DNA of 61,174 bases from Acidimicrobiales bacterium (lineage in GTDB: Bacteria > Actinomycetota > Acidimicrobiia > Acidimicrobiales > UBA8190), in contig JASHUM010000076.1 of NCBI GenBank assembly GCA_030040015.1, forward strand, positions 1 to 61,174, written 5' to 3'. Below the pieces are notes generated by a model. It was not told the origin of the DNA, did not search any database, and was given only the letters and a program-made list of their open reading frames with translations. The position numbers were made by a program, and so were the translations under genes. The stretch's first letter is position 1, and each line of letters starts with the position of its first letter. Shown here piece by piece: positions 1 through 8,956 of the stretch.

Positions 1-1
1 G

Positions 2-1573
2 ATGAACCGTAACAGCGTGATCATCGACGGAACCCAGTCGGGGCCACCGTGCAGCACCGCGCCCGCAGACCAGGTCTACGGTCCCAGCGCCTATGCCTCC
101 TCGCCTTACGGCTCGGAGAGCGACTACCAGACCGCTGACGACTACGAGGGACTCAACGGGGTCATGGTATGGCAGGCATCAGGCACGTGGGTCGAGAACG
201 TCACCGTGTGCAACTTCCTCGACGGCAGTGGTGGCGACGGCGGGGCCGGCAACGAGATCTGGTGGAACGGCGGAGCAGGCAGCGGCCAGGTCTATCTCGA
301 CAACCAGGGCGGCTTCATCGGTGAGTACATGACGGCTACGAGCACCTTCTATGCGCCTTCGGGAACGAACTCCTATGACCCCGACCCCAACGCCGTCGAC
401 AACCCGGAGGAGAGCGCCGCCACCTACGGGATCTTCTCCAACAACTGGGGTGCAGCCGGCAACGCCCCGGCCGGCCTGTGGGACCACACGTACGCCAGCA
501 ACTTCAACGACTCGGGCTACTACATCGGCGCCTGTCAGGACGAGTGCAACCAAACCGTCGACGACGCCTGGGCCGAGTACAACGCCTTGGGCTACTCGGG
601 CTCGAATTCGGGCGGGTACCTCGTGGTCGAGAACTCACAGTTCGACAACAACGAGGACGGTTTCGACACCAACAGCCAGAACGGAGACAACCCTCCGCCC
701 CAGAACGGCGCCTGTCCGAAGGGCGTGAATCCGCCCGTGCTGACCGATCCCAGCACCGGCCGCGTGTACAGACCGGCGACATGCTGGGTGTTCTTCCACA
801 ACTACTCGCATGACAACAACAATCCGAACGTCCCCACGTACGGCTCCGCTGCCGCCGGCCCGGTGGGCACGGGGATGTCGCTGTCCGGCGCCCGCAACGA
901 CACCGTTCTTGACAACCTGTTCGCCGACAACGATGCATGGGGTGACATCCTCGTCCCCTATCCGGACAGCGGGGGACCGTGCACCGGCGGGACCGAGATC
1001 CTGCCCAGCTCGCCGAGCACGGCCGCCTCCGGCCTGCTGTGCTGGTTCGACGAGTCCGGTGACGCCGTGATCGACAACACCTACGAGAACAACGGCTCGT
1101 ACGGCAACCCCACCAACGGCGACATTGCCGCCATGAACCTCGAACCCGGACCGACCGACTGCTTCAGCGGCAACCAGGACGCCAGCGGGCTGACCACGTC
1201 TCCCCCTCTAGCCGAGCTGCTCTACCCGGTGTGCACGGGGCTCACGACTCTGCCCGACCTCAACGCGCTCTTCACCCTCGAGGTGGCGTGCGACTCGGCC
1301 AGCATCCAGATCCTCGGCCCCGTCGACGGAGACACCCTCTGCCCCCCGACCATCGATGGAGTCACGCCCGACTACCCCCGTCAGACCACGGTGGTCATGC
1401 ATCCGTTGCCGGGCGTGCTCCAGGCCCTCGGTGCCAGTGCCGCTGCGCCGGGATCGATCCAGTGGAACGACGCGCTCGAGGACCCGGCCGCCACCACGCT
1501 TCCGACCATGCCGGACTTGTGCAGCAACCTGATCCAGAGCGGCATGGGGGCGAACGACTGGTGTCCGGGGTGA
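2..1573 (+). CDS. Right-handed parallel beta-helix repeat protein (5' end cut by window)
   Basis: An open frame runs from the left edge to a TGA at 1571-1573. The ATG at base 2 may be only an internal methionine, because the product begins inside a repeat region and shows no signal peptide. The 523 visible residues are rich in Asn, Gly, Asp, Tyr and aromatics. They carry recurring N-rich turns such as NNEDGFDTNSQ, HNYSHDNNN and NLFADNDAWGD, the pattern of PbH1/NosD-like beta-helix proteins, which are usually secreted and often bind or cleave polysaccharide. No catalytic triad of a known lyase family is recognisable, so the substrate is unknown. Several Cys are spaced as for extracellular disulfides. 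The fold is fairly certain; the function is not. Confidence 0.75.
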   Translation: MNRNSVIIDGTQSGPPCSTAPADQVYGPSAYASSPYGSESDYQTADDYEGLNGVMVWQASGTWVENVTVCNFLDGSGGDGGAGNEIWWNGGAGSGQVYLDNQGGFIGEYMTATSTFYAPSGTNSYDPDPNAVDNPEESAATYGIFSNNWGAAGNAPAGLWDHTYASNFNDSGYYIGACQDECNQTVDDAWAEYNALGYSGSNSGGYLVVENSQFDNNEDGFDTNSQNGDNPPPQNGACPKGVNPPVLTDPSTGRVYRPATCWVFFHNYSHDNNNPNVPTYGSAAAGPVGTGMSLSGARNDTVLDNLFADNDAWGDILVPYPDSGGPCTGGTEILPSSPSTAASGLLCWFDESGDAVIDNTYENNGSYGNPTNGDIAAMNLEPGPTDCFSGNQDASGLTTSPPLAELLYPVCTGLTTLPDLNALFTLEVACDSASIQILGPVDGDTLCPPTIDGVTPDYPRQTTVVMHPLPGVLQALGASAAAPGSIQWNDALEDPAATTLPTMPDLCSNLIQSGMGANDWCPG

Positions 1574-1588
1574 CTCTCAGACAATGAG

Positions 1589-2341
1589 TTACGTGCCGTA
1601 CTCGTCGTGGCGACGCCACCAGAAGTCCGTCTCGTTGCGGCCGAGCGGAGCCCGGTCGAGCCACTGATAGGCGCCCCACAGGACGTCGAGGCCCCGGGCG
1701 TAAGTCGAGTACGAGTGGTACACGGTTCCGCCCTCCAGGGCGAAGGCACTCATGCCCGGCATCTGGCGGGTGTAGGTGGCCCAGTCGGTCCCCACCGGTG
1801 AGGCGTCGGGACCTTTCTCCGCGTCGGGCGCAGGCCGCATGTCGACGTCGCGGTAGTTGTATTCGACGGCCCCCGACTCCTGCTCCTCCTCGGTGATGGC
1901 GGCATGGAAGTCCGAGTTGAAGTCGCTGCCGTAGGAGGATGCCCACGGGAAGCTCCAGCCCATCCGCTCCCTGTACGCCTTCAGCTTGGCCATCGGGGCA
2001 CGCGACACCGCCCAAAGGGAGACGTCGTGGTTGGCCAAGTGCGTCACGAAGCCGTTGAAGCCGTCGGCGATGGCCGAGCAGGCCGGGCAGCCGGCTTGGT
2101 ACTCGGGGCCGAACATGAAGTGATAGACGATCAGCTGCGAGCGTCCTCTGAACAGATCGGCCAGGGTGGCGGTGCCGTCATCGGTGTCGAAGCGGTACTC
2201 CTTGTCCACTCGGACCCAGGGCAGAACCCGGCGCAGCCGGGCGACCTCGTCGCCGCGCCGGGTGAGCGCCTTCTCGGCCTCGAGCAGCTTCAGACGAGCG
2301 GCCCGCCACTCCGTCGGGGTTGCCACCTCGTGCTCAGGCAT
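1589..2341 (-). CDS. DUF899 thioredoxin-like family protein
   Basis: The product has 250 residues. An N-terminal helical part with the EWRAARLKLLEAEKALTRR pattern is followed by a thioredoxin-like core with a GPEYQAGCPACS motif, putting a redox-type CPAC pair at about C85 and C88. This matches the DUF899 family, whose members are cytosolic, thioredoxin-fold and functionally undefined. The ATG at 2341 was chosen over an upstream in-frame extension because family similarity begins there and the extension is low-complexity Arg/Ser. The gene lies 7 bp downstream of the secreted-protein gene on the same strand and may be cotranscribed with it. It converges on the beta-helix gene. A thiol-disulfide role is inferred from the CxxC only. 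Confidence 0.8.
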   Translation of the reverse strand: MPEHEVATPTEWRAARLKLLEAEKALTRRGDEVARLRRVLPWVRVDKEYRFDTDDGTATLADLFRGRSQLIVYHFMFGPEYQAGCPACSAIADGFNGFVTHLANHDVSLWAVSRAPMAKLKAYRERMGWSFPWASSYGSDFNSDFHAAITEEEQESGAVEYNYRDVDMRPAPDAEKGPDASPVGTDWATYTRQMPGMSAFALEGGTVYHSYSTYARGLDVLWGAYQWLDRAPLGRNETDFWWRRHDEYGT

Positions 2342-2348
2342 CGTCGAT

Positions 2349-2897
2349 TCACCCGATGCTGACCGTGCCAGAGCCGGTGACGGCGCCCCAGCCCCCGACC
2401 GGGGTCCCACTGAGGTTGCAGGCGCCCTTCTTCGTCTTGGGCGCGATGAAGGCGAACTGCCCCGAGAGGGTGATGGCCCCGGTGATCCCCGCATAGGCCC
2501 CCGTGCCGCTCCCGCTCACGATGGGAACGCTCACCGGGCTCGCATCGAAGGTGCCCGAGCAGTTCGAGGAGTTGAAGTCCGAGGGCGTCCCGGCTGCGAA
2601 CTCCTGGTTGAGCGTCGTGGCGTTGACGGTGAACTTGCCCTTGGTGAGCCGGACCCGCTCGAAGTTCCCGTTGGAGTCCGACTTCCCCTTGGCGTTGACG
2701 GTGAGGGCGGTCCCGTAGTCACCGATCACCCCGGTGATCACGATCGGGCTGGGGGGGTTGCCCTTGGCCGTGACCGGGATCGTCACGAAGACCTTGATCA
2801 ACCCACTCGTCGGCGACTGCCCGAAGGCGGCCGGAACACCGAGCGAGAGAAGACACAGAAGCGCCACACCTCCGACGACAGCTGCAGTCCGTCGCAT
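2349..2897 (-). CDS. Secreted hypothetical protein
   Basis: The product has 182 residues with a clear Sec signal peptide: a basic start MRRTAA, a hydrophobic stretch to about residue 22, and a probable cleavage site near AAFG-Q. The mature part is Gly/Thr/Ser/Val-rich and predicted to be mainly beta. It has a GTGAYAGITG-type turn that resembles secreted beta-barrel proteins of the dirigent/allene-oxide-cyclase-like kind, but this match is weak. Two Cys near 122 and 163 could form a disulfide. The ATG at 2897 follows AGGAAAGC on the minus strand, a usable ribosome-binding site. The DUF899 gene follows after 7 bp. Function unknown. Confidence 0.65.
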   Translation of the reverse strand: MRRTAAVVGGVALLCLLSLGVPAAFGQSPTSGLIKVFVTIPVTAKGNPPSPIVITGVIGDYGTALTVNAKGKSDSNGNFERVRLTKGKFTVNATTLNQEFAAGTPSDFNSSNCSGTFDASPVSVPIVSGSGTGAYAGITGAITLSGQFAFIAPKTKKGACNLSGTPVGGWGAVTGSGTVSIG

Positions 2898-2960
2898 GCT
2901 TTCCTCCGTCCCACGTAGGTGAGGAGCATGTCTAGCCTGTCGCCCGCCGGTCTGCTCGGT

Positions 2961-3389
2961 TCAGACCACCTTGAGCGAGACGTCGATGTTGCCGCGCGTG
3001 GCGTTGCTGTAAGGGCACACCTCGTGGGCGGCCTCGACGACCTTGGTGGCGGTGTCGTCGTCCGCGTCGGGAATGTGCACGTCGAGCTCGACAGCGATCC
3101 CGAAGGCACCGCCCTCGATCGTCCCCAGGGTCACTCGCGCCGTCACCGTGGACGAGCTGGTGTCGACGCCCATCCTCCGCCCGACCACGCCCATGGCGCT
3201 CTGGAAGCAGGCGCCGTAGCCCAGCGCGAACAGCTCCTCGGGGTTGGTCCCCTCCCCGCTCCCACCCAGTTCCTTGGGTGGGCGGATGTCCAGGTCGAGG
3301 ACGCCGTCGGCGGACCGGCCGTGGCCGTCGCGGCCACCGTGGACGGTGGCCTGGGCCGTGTAAAGGGGCTTCTTCAGAGCCGTGGTCAT
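2961..3389 (-). CDS. ohr: Organic hydroperoxide resistance protein (Ohr/OsmC family)
   Basis: The product has 142 residues, the normal length for Ohr. The two catalytic cysteines are visible: C61 in GYGACFQSAM and C125 in HEVCPYSNATRGN. The active-site Arg (R20, GGRDG) and the Glu of PEELF are also present. Ohr enzymes are cytosolic, homodimeric, lipoyl-dependent peroxidases that reduce organic hydroperoxides. The HEVCPYSNATRGN region and the length favour Ohr over general OsmC. The ATG at 3389 is preceded by GAGGTGGTGGG on the minus strand, a good ribosome-binding site. The gene is divergent from the ThDP-enzyme operon across a 189-bp intergenic region. No adjacent MarR-type OhrR was seen, so regulation is unclear. 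Confidence 0.92.
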   Translation of the reverse strand: MTTALKKPLYTAQATVHGGRDGHGRSADGVLDLDIRPPKELGGSGEGTNPEELFALGYGACFQSAMGVVGRRMGVDTSSSTVTARVTLGTIEGGAFGIAVELDVHIPDADDDTATKVVEAAHEVCPYSNATRGNIDVSLKVV

Positions 3390-3578
3390 CCCACCACCTC
3401 TTTCGCGCTGTCGTCCCGCTCCATGTGGGCAACCGAGGTGCTCGGCCTGGCATTCCCGAGCGCAGACGGACGGTGCCAGAGCGGTGACCGGTATCGTGCC
3501 AGACACGAGGGCCGCCGGGCGCGGGCCCGGGCGAGCTCCCTTCCGCCTCCGACGGCGGACGAGAAGGGCGGTGGGCGC

Positions 3579-5222
3579 ATGACGCGCACAGCAGCAGACT
3601 TGCTGGTCGAGTGCCTCGAGGCAGAGGGCGTCCGCCACGTCTTTGGCATCCCGGGGGAGGAGACGCTCGAGCTCAACGACTCCCTGGAGCGCTCGTCGAT
3701 CGAGTTCGTCCCCGTTCGCCACGAGCAGGGGGCCTCGTTCATCGCCGACGTCTACGGGCGGCTGACGGGCAGGGCCGGAGTCTGCCTCGCCACGCTGGGA
3801 CCGGGAGCCACCAATCTCCTCACCGGGGTGGCCGACGCCTACCTCGACCGGGCCCCGCTGGTGGCGCTCACGGGCCAGGTCGGTCTCGAGCGCATGCACA
3901 AGGAGTCGCACCAGTACATCGACGTGGTGTCGCTCATGCGCCCGGTGACCAAGTGGAACGCCCGCATCACCGACGCCCGGACCGTTCCGGAGATGGTGCG
4001 CAAGGCCTTCAAGGTGGCCGAAGAGGAGAAGCCCGGTGCGACCCATCTCGAGCTGCCCGAGAACGTGATGGCCGACGCCGTCGAAGGAGGTCCGCTGCGC
4101 CGGGTCGAGCCGGCCCGGCCCCGGCCCGCCGACGTGGACGTGGACCGGGCCGTCGCCCTCCTCCGAGCCGCCGAGCGGCCGGTGATCCTGGCCGGCAACG
4201 GCGCCGTGCGCGACCGCGCCGCTCCGGCGCTGCGCGCCTTCGCCGCCCACACCAACGTCCCGGTGGCCACCACGTTCATGGGCAAGGGGTTGCTCGACGC
4301 CGAGGACCCGCTCGCCCTCGGCGCCGTGGGTTTGCAGGCCCGCGACTACGTTCTCGCCGGCTTCGACGAGGCCGATCTCGTGGTGACCGTGGGGTACGAC
4401 CTGGTCGAGCACGCCCCGCGGAACTGGAACCCGAGGGCGGACAAGTCGATCATCTGCATCGATTCGCTCCCTGCCGAGATCGACGACCACTTCATCCCTG
4501 AGGTCGAGCTGGTCGGGGACATCGCCTATTCGCTCCAGGTACTGGCCGAGCGCTGCGGTGTCCTCAAGCCGGCTCCCCGTGGGCAGTCGGCCCTGCACCG
4601 TGCCATCGAGCGAACCATGGTGGGTGCGGTGGGGGACGACAGCTTCCCCATGCGGCCGGGACGGCTGGTGGCCGAGCTCCACCAGGTTCTCGGGCGCCAC
4701 GACATCCTCGTTTCGGACGTCGGACTGCACAAGCTGTGGATCGGGCGCATGTACCGGGCCTCGGAGCCCAACACCGTGCTCATCGCCAATGGTCTGGCCG
4801 GCATGGGCTTCGCCGTCCCCGCCGCCATCGCCGCCAAGCTCGTGCACCCCGAGGCCAAGGTGGTCGCCGTCTCCGGCGACGGCGGGTTCCTCATGAACGC
4901 CCAGGAGCTCGAGACGGCCAAGCGCATGCGCACGCCGTTCGTCAACGTGGTGTGGGAGAACGGCCAGTTCGGCTCGATCGTCTGGAAGCAGGAGCGCCGC
5001 TTCGGCACGCACTTCGGCACCGATTTCACCAACCCCGACTTCGTCGGCCTGGCTGCCTCGTTCGGACTGCCGGCCTGGCGGGTCCAGTCCGCCTCCGAGT
5101 TCGCCGTACTCCTGGACAAGGCAATGGCTCTGGACGTGCCGTCGCTGATCGCTGTTCCCGTGGAGTACCAGCCGGACCTGGCCCTCGTCGACGGGCTGGG
5201 AGAGGAGACCGCACCGACATGA
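3579..5222 (+). CDS. ThDP-dependent acetolactate synthase-like enzyme; candidate 2-oxoglutarate decarboxylase
   Basis: The product has 547 residues with the three-domain ThDP enzyme layout. The N-terminal PYR domain has catalytic Glu49 in VRHEQGASF. The central domain is NAD/FAD-type, about 185-320. The C-terminal PP domain has the GDGGF ThDP/Mg motif at 433-437 and the closing element WENGQFG about 25 residues later. Sequence character is that of catabolic AlsS-like synthases, and no small regulatory subunit gene (ilvN) is adjacent. Its stop overlaps the ATG of a succinate-semialdehyde dehydrogenase gene, the arrangement known for cyanobacterial 2-oxoglutarate decarboxylase. It therefore may make succinate semialdehyde from 2-oxoglutarate rather than acetolactate. 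The ATG start is preceded by GAGAAGGGCGGTGGGCGC. Family certain; substrate open. Confidence 0.88.
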   Translation: MTRTAADLLVECLEAEGVRHVFGIPGEETLELNDSLERSSIEFVPVRHEQGASFIADVYGRLTGRAGVCLATLGPGATNLLTGVADAYLDRAPLVALTGQVGLERMHKESHQYIDVVSLMRPVTKWNARITDARTVPEMVRKAFKVAEEEKPGATHLELPENVMADAVEGGPLRRVEPARPRPADVDVDRAVALLRAAERPVILAGNGAVRDRAAPALRAFAAHTNVPVATTFMGKGLLDAEDPLALGAVGLQARDYVLAGFDEADLVVTVGYDLVEHAPRNWNPRADKSIICIDSLPAEIDDHFIPEVELVGDIAYSLQVLAERCGVLKPAPRGQSALHRAIERTMVGAVGDDSFPMRPGRLVAELHQVLGRHDILVSDVGLHKLWIGRMYRASEPNTVLIANGLAGMGFAVPAAIAAKLVHPEAKVVAVSGDGGFLMNAQELETAKRMRTPFVNVVWENGQFGSIVWKQERRFGTHFGTDFTNPDFVGLAASFGLPAWRVQSASEFAVLLDKAMALDVPSLIAVPVEYQPDLALVDGLGEETAPT

Positions 5223-6685
5223 CCGATACCGCGCTCGAGACGAAGGTGCTCGCCGGAGTGCCGACCCAGCTCTTCATCGGCGGGACGTGGCGTGACGGCG
5301 CCAAGGGCAGGACCTTCGGCGTGGAGGATCCTTCCACCGGCAAGACGCTGGTGCAGGTGTCCGATGGCGACGCGGACGACGCCCTGGCTGCGCTCGACGC
5401 CGCCACCCAGGCCCAGGCCGACTGGGCGGCGACTCCGTCCCGCCAGCGGGGCGAGATCCTGCGCCGGACCTACGAGACGATCATCGCCAGGCAGGACGAG
5501 CTCGCCATGCTGATGACCCTCGAGATGGGCAAACCGCTGTCCGGCTCTGTGGGGGAGATCCGGTACGCAGCGGACTTCCTCCGGTGGTTCTCCGAGGAAG
5601 CAGTGCGCGTGGACGGGCGCTACACGGCGGAGCCCAATGGGAACGGCCGGCTCCTGGTGATGAGGCAACCCGTCGGTCCCTGCCTGTTCATCACGCCGTG
5701 GAACTTTCCCATGGCCATGGGGACCCGCAAGCTCGGGCCTGCCTTCGCCGCCGGGTGCACGGTGGTCATGAAGCCCGCCGACCTCACACCCTTGTCCATG
5801 CTGGCCCTCACCAACATCCTCCATGAGTGCGGGCTCCCGCCTGGAGTGCTGAACGTCGTCACCACCACCGATGCAGGAGGCACCACCGGCCCGGTCATCG
5901 CCGATCCGCGTCTTCGCAAGCTGTCGTTCACCGGTTCCACCCCGGTGGGCAAGCGGTTGATGGCGGCCGCCTCCGAGCAGGTGCTCCGGGTGTCGATGGA
6001 GCTCGGCGGCAACGCTCCCTTCGTGGTCTTCCCCGACGCTGACCTCGACGCCGCCGTCGACGGGGCCGTCGAGGCGAAGATGCGCAACATCGGCGAGGCG
6101 TGCACGGCGGCCAACCGGTTCCACGTGCACCGGTCGGTGATTCAGGACTTCTCAGAGCGACTGGCCAAGCGCCTTGCCGCCATGAAGGTGGGGCGGGGGA
6201 CCGAGGACGGGGTGGAGGTCGGGCCGCTCATCGAGGAGAAGGCCCGCCAGAAGGTGCGGTCCCTCGTCGACGACGCCGTGTCGGCCGGCGCCAAGGTCCT
6301 CACCGGAGGCGGCGCCCTCGACGGCCCCGGGTACTTCTACGCACCGACGGTGCTGGGCGAGGTCCCCGACCGGGCCCGGCTCCTTCGTGAGGAGATCTTC
6401 GGTCCGGTGGCCCCGGTGGTCGCCTTCGACAGCGAGGAAGAGGCGATCTCGGCGGCGAACGCCACGGAGTTCGGGCTCGTGGCGTACCTCTACACGAGCG
6501 ATTTCTCCCGTGCCCTGCGGGTCACCGAAGCCCTGGAGGTGGGCATGGTCGGCCTCAACCAGGGGCTGGTCTCCAACCCTGCCGCGCCGTTCGGCGGTGT
6601 GAAGCAGTCCGGCTTCGGCCGCGAGGGCGGGCGGGAAGGCATCGACGAGTACCTGAACGTGAAATACGTGGCGGTCCACCTGTGA
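5219..6685 (+). CDS. gabD: NAD(P)+-dependent succinate-semialdehyde dehydrogenase family protein
   Basis: The product has 488 residues, the full length for the aldehyde dehydrogenase superfamily. Visible active-site elements are the WNF segment (N162), the cofactor-binding KPAD Lys (K185), the general-base Glu261 in MELGGNAPF and the nucleophile Cys295 in NIGEACTAANR. The LEMGKPL and GNAPFVVFPDADLD patterns are typical of GabD/SSADH enzymes, which oxidise succinate semialdehyde to succinate. The ATG overlaps the TGA of the ThDP enzyme gene (ATGA), and the CoA-transferase gene overlaps its own stop, so the three are probably translated from one mRNA. Other short aldehydes cannot be excluded as substrates. 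Confidence 0.9.
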   Translation: MTDTALETKVLAGVPTQLFIGGTWRDGAKGRTFGVEDPSTGKTLVQVSDGDADDALAALDAATQAQADWAATPSRQRGEILRRTYETIIARQDELAMLMTLEMGKPLSGSVGEIRYAADFLRWFSEEAVRVDGRYTAEPNGNGRLLVMRQPVGPCLFITPWNFPMAMGTRKLGPAFAAGCTVVMKPADLTPLSMLALTNILHECGLPPGVLNVVTTTDAGGTTGPVIADPRLRKLSFTGSTPVGKRLMAAASEQVLRVSMELGGNAPFVVFPDADLDAAVDGAVEAKMRNIGEACTAANRFHVHRSVIQDFSERLAKRLAAMKVGRGTEDGVEVGPLIEEKARQKVRSLVDDAVSAGAKVLTGGGALDGPGYFYAPTVLGEVPDRARLLREEIFGPVAPVVAFDSEEEAISAANATEFGLVAYLYTSDFSRALRVTEALEVGMVGLNQGLVSNPAAPFGGVKQSGFGREGGREGIDEYLNVKYVAVHL

Positions 6686-7998
6686 CAAAAACGTCGGCGC
6701 CGATGGTGTGCTCGCCCGAGGAGGCCGCTGCTCTGGTGCGCACGGTGGACACCATCGGCATGGGACTCGGCCCGGCCATCCCTCCCGCCTTCCTGACCGC
6801 GCTGGGCGCCCGGGACGACTGGGAGGACCTCATCGTCGGCGGGGCCCTGCTCCTGGACCTGTACCAGGTGTTCACGAAGCCCGGCGTCTCGTACCGGTCG
6901 GGGTTCTTCGGTCCCGCCGAGCGCATCCTGGTCAGCCAGGGTCATCGGGTGGAGCACGTGCCGGGCGGCTTCCGCCAGTTCGCCCCCATCCTCGAACGCT
7001 TCACCCCCCGGATCATGGTGACGCAAGGCGCGCCTCCCGACGACCGTGGCCGGGTGAACCTGTCGCTGCACTACGGGGCGACCCGTCCCGAAATGCTGCG
7101 GGCGGGCGCCGACCCGGGGCGGCTCTTGGTCGTCGAGGTCAACCCCAACCTGCCGAGGACGGCGAGCCTTCCTCCCGAGTTCGACAACACCATCCCCGTC
7201 GAGGCCATCGACGTGCTGGTCGAGACGTCGGTGACGCCGTTCGTCCTCCCCGACCCGCCGTCCGACGACGTGGACGCCGCCATCGCCCGCAACGCCTTGG
7301 CCTACGTTGCCGACGCCGCCACCCTGCAGATCGGCATCGGCAGCGTCCCCGACGTGGTGGCCAACGAGCTCGCCGCCGGGGCCCGGGGGGGATTCGGCAT
7401 CCACTCCGAGATGTTCACGACCGGGCTCATGCGACTGCACCAGGCCGGGAAGGTGACCAACACGAACAAAGGGGTGTTCAAGGGCAAGTCGGTGACCACG
7501 TTCGCCCTGGGCTCCGCAGAGCTCTACCAGTGGCTCGATGGGAACCAGGAGGTGGCCTTCTTGGACGTTGCCACACTCAACGATCCCCATACCATCGGCC
7601 GCAACGCCAACTTCGTGTCGATCAACGGCGCCTTGTCGGTCGACCTGTTCGGGCAGATCGTCGCCGACCACATCGACGGCCGTCAGGTCTCGGGCGTGGG
7701 GGGTCAGGAGGACTTCGTGTCAGGCGCGGAGCTCAACCTCGACGCCCACTCGCTCATCTGCATGCGCTCGACCGTCGAGGTGGCCGGGGAGCGGGTGTCT
7801 CGGATCGTTGGCCTTCTTCCCGAAGGATCGGTGGTCTCAACCCCGCGCCATCACACCGGGGTGGTGGTGACCGAGTTCGGTGCGGCCGATCTGATGGGCC
7901 TCACGGTGCGCGAGCGTGCCCACGCCCTGGTGGAGATCGCCCATCCCGAGTTTCGAGCCGACCTGCGCAAGCTCGCCGACTCACTCGACGGTCGCTGA
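6682..7998 (+). CDS. Acetyl-CoA hydrolase/transferase family, 4-hydroxybutyrate CoA-transferase-like
   Basis: The product has 438 residues. The conserved GIGSVPDVVANEL loop (218-230) and the HSEMF segment, with probable catalytic Glu243, match the 4-hydroxybutyrate/acetyl-CoA transferase family. In that family this Glu forms the glutamyl-CoA thioester. The start is GTG at 6682, overlapping the SSADH stop as GTGA; no other start fits the coupling. Placed after a ThDP decarboxylase-like gene and SSADH, it may move CoA between succinyl-CoA, acetyl-CoA or 4-hydroxybutyryl-CoA and the C4 acids produced by the operon. That substrate choice is inferred from context. Hydrolase activity is an alternative. 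Confidence 0.85.
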   Translation: MTKTSAPMVCSPEEAAALVRTVDTIGMGLGPAIPPAFLTALGARDDWEDLIVGGALLLDLYQVFTKPGVSYRSGFFGPAERILVSQGHRVEHVPGGFRQFAPILERFTPRIMVTQGAPPDDRGRVNLSLHYGATRPEMLRAGADPGRLLVVEVNPNLPRTASLPPEFDNTIPVEAIDVLVETSVTPFVLPDPPSDDVDAAIARNALAYVADAATLQIGIGSVPDVVANELAAGARGGFGIHSEMFTTGLMRLHQAGKVTNTNKGVFKGKSVTTFALGSAELYQWLDGNQEVAFLDVATLNDPHTIGRNANFVSINGALSVDLFGQIVADHIDGRQVSGVGGQEDFVSGAELNLDAHSLICMRSTVEVAGERVSRIVGLLPEGSVVSTPRHHTGVVVTEFGAADLMGLTVRERAHALVEIAHPEFRADLRKLADSLDGR

Positions 7999-8011
7999 GC
8001 CGGTCCTGGCC

Positions 8012-8956
8012 ATGAGCGGACCGGTGACCGCCGCCGACGTGGACCCGGTTCCGGCAGCCGACGTCCTGCTGGCCGGCGCCGTCGAGGTCATGGACAGCCG
8101 GTCGGCCGTGGTGGGGGAGCTCCCCGTCCGCCGAGCCCTCCCTCAGCGAGGCCGGCGCACGGTGGGGGCGTGGTGCTTCTTCGACCATGCCGGACCGATT
8201 CGTTCCGCCGGGGAGGAAGCCGGCATCGGCCCGCACCCCCACATCGGCCTTCAGACCGTCACCTGGGTGTTGGCCGGCGAGCTGTTGCACCGCGACAGCC
8301 TGGGGAGCGAGCAGCCGATCCGCCCCGGGGAGCTCAACCTCATGACCGCCGGTAACGGCGTCGTGCACGCCGAGGAGCACACCAGCACCGGGCCGGTGCA
8401 CCTGACCCAGCTGTGGGTGGCCCAGCCGTCGGCGACGCGACAGGGCCCTCCCGCCTTCGAGCACCATGGCGAGCTCCCCGAGGTTGAGCTGGGAGACGGG
8501 AGGGTGACGGTGTTGGTGGGGGCCATCGGCGACGCCTCGTCACCGGCGCGGCGCGACACCGACCACGTGGGCGCCGAGCTGATCGTCGGCTCGGAGATGG
8601 CGGTGCCCGTCGACCCCGCCCACGAGCACGCCGTCGTGCCTTTGGTGGGGGCGGTCGAGGTCGAGGGCCAGCCGGCCGAGCCCGGGCGCCTGGTCTACGT
8701 AGGGACGGGCCGTCACGAGCTTCGCCTGCGGGCCTCGGAGCCGGCCCGGGCGTTTCTCCTCGGGGGTGTGCCCTTCGACGAGCCCATCGTCATGTGGTGG
8801 AACTATGTCGCCCGCACCCGTGACGAGGTCGTCGACGCCCATCGGGACTGGGCGGCCCGTAGCGACCGGTTCCCGGTTCCGGCGTCAGCGCTGGCGCCCA
8901 TCGACGTGGGCCCTCCGCCGTGGGCGCCCGGAGAGTCGCCCAGTCCTGTCAGTTGA
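8012..8956 (+). CDS. Pirin family protein
   Basis: The product has 314 residues with the bicupin layout of pirins. The N-terminal cupin has the metal-binding pattern GPHPHIGLQT, LLHRDS and HAEEH, supplying the His and Glu ligands of the Fe site. The C-terminal cupin (about 190-280) is more divergent. Pirins are cytosolic iron proteins; some act as quercetin 2,3-dioxygenases and others as redox-sensing regulators. The gene follows the CoA-transferase by 13 bp on the same strand and may be the last gene of that operon. Its 3' end overlaps the convergent ABM-like gene by 8 bp. The ATG at 8012 was chosen because the conserved DSRSAVVGELPVRRALP region begins shortly after it. Confidence 0.88.
   Translation: MSGPVTAADVDPVPAADVLLAGAVEVMDSRSAVVGELPVRRALPQRGRRTVGAWCFFDHAGPIRSAGEEAGIGPHPHIGLQTVTWVLAGELLHRDSLGSEQPIRPGELNLMTAGNGVVHAEEHTSTGPVHLTQLWVAQPSATRQGPPAFEHHGELPEVELGDGRVTVLVGAIGDASSPARRDTDHVGAELIVGSEMAVPVDPAHEHAVVPLVGAVEVEGQPAEPGRLVYVGTGRHELRLRASEPARAFLLGGVPFDEPIVMWWNYVARTRDEVVDAHRDWAARSDRFPVPASALAPIDVGPPPWAPGESPSPVS

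Noticed and set aside
2961-5012. A very long open minus-strand frame opposite the ThDP enzyme gene that joins Ohr
   Set aside because: Only the last 142 codons look like a protein (Ohr). The rest is an antisense shadow caused by high GC and has no family pattern.
3579-5222. Anabolic acetolactate synthase for branched-chain amino acids
   Set aside because: No ilvN or ilvC nearby, and the sequence type and SSADH coupling point to a different role.
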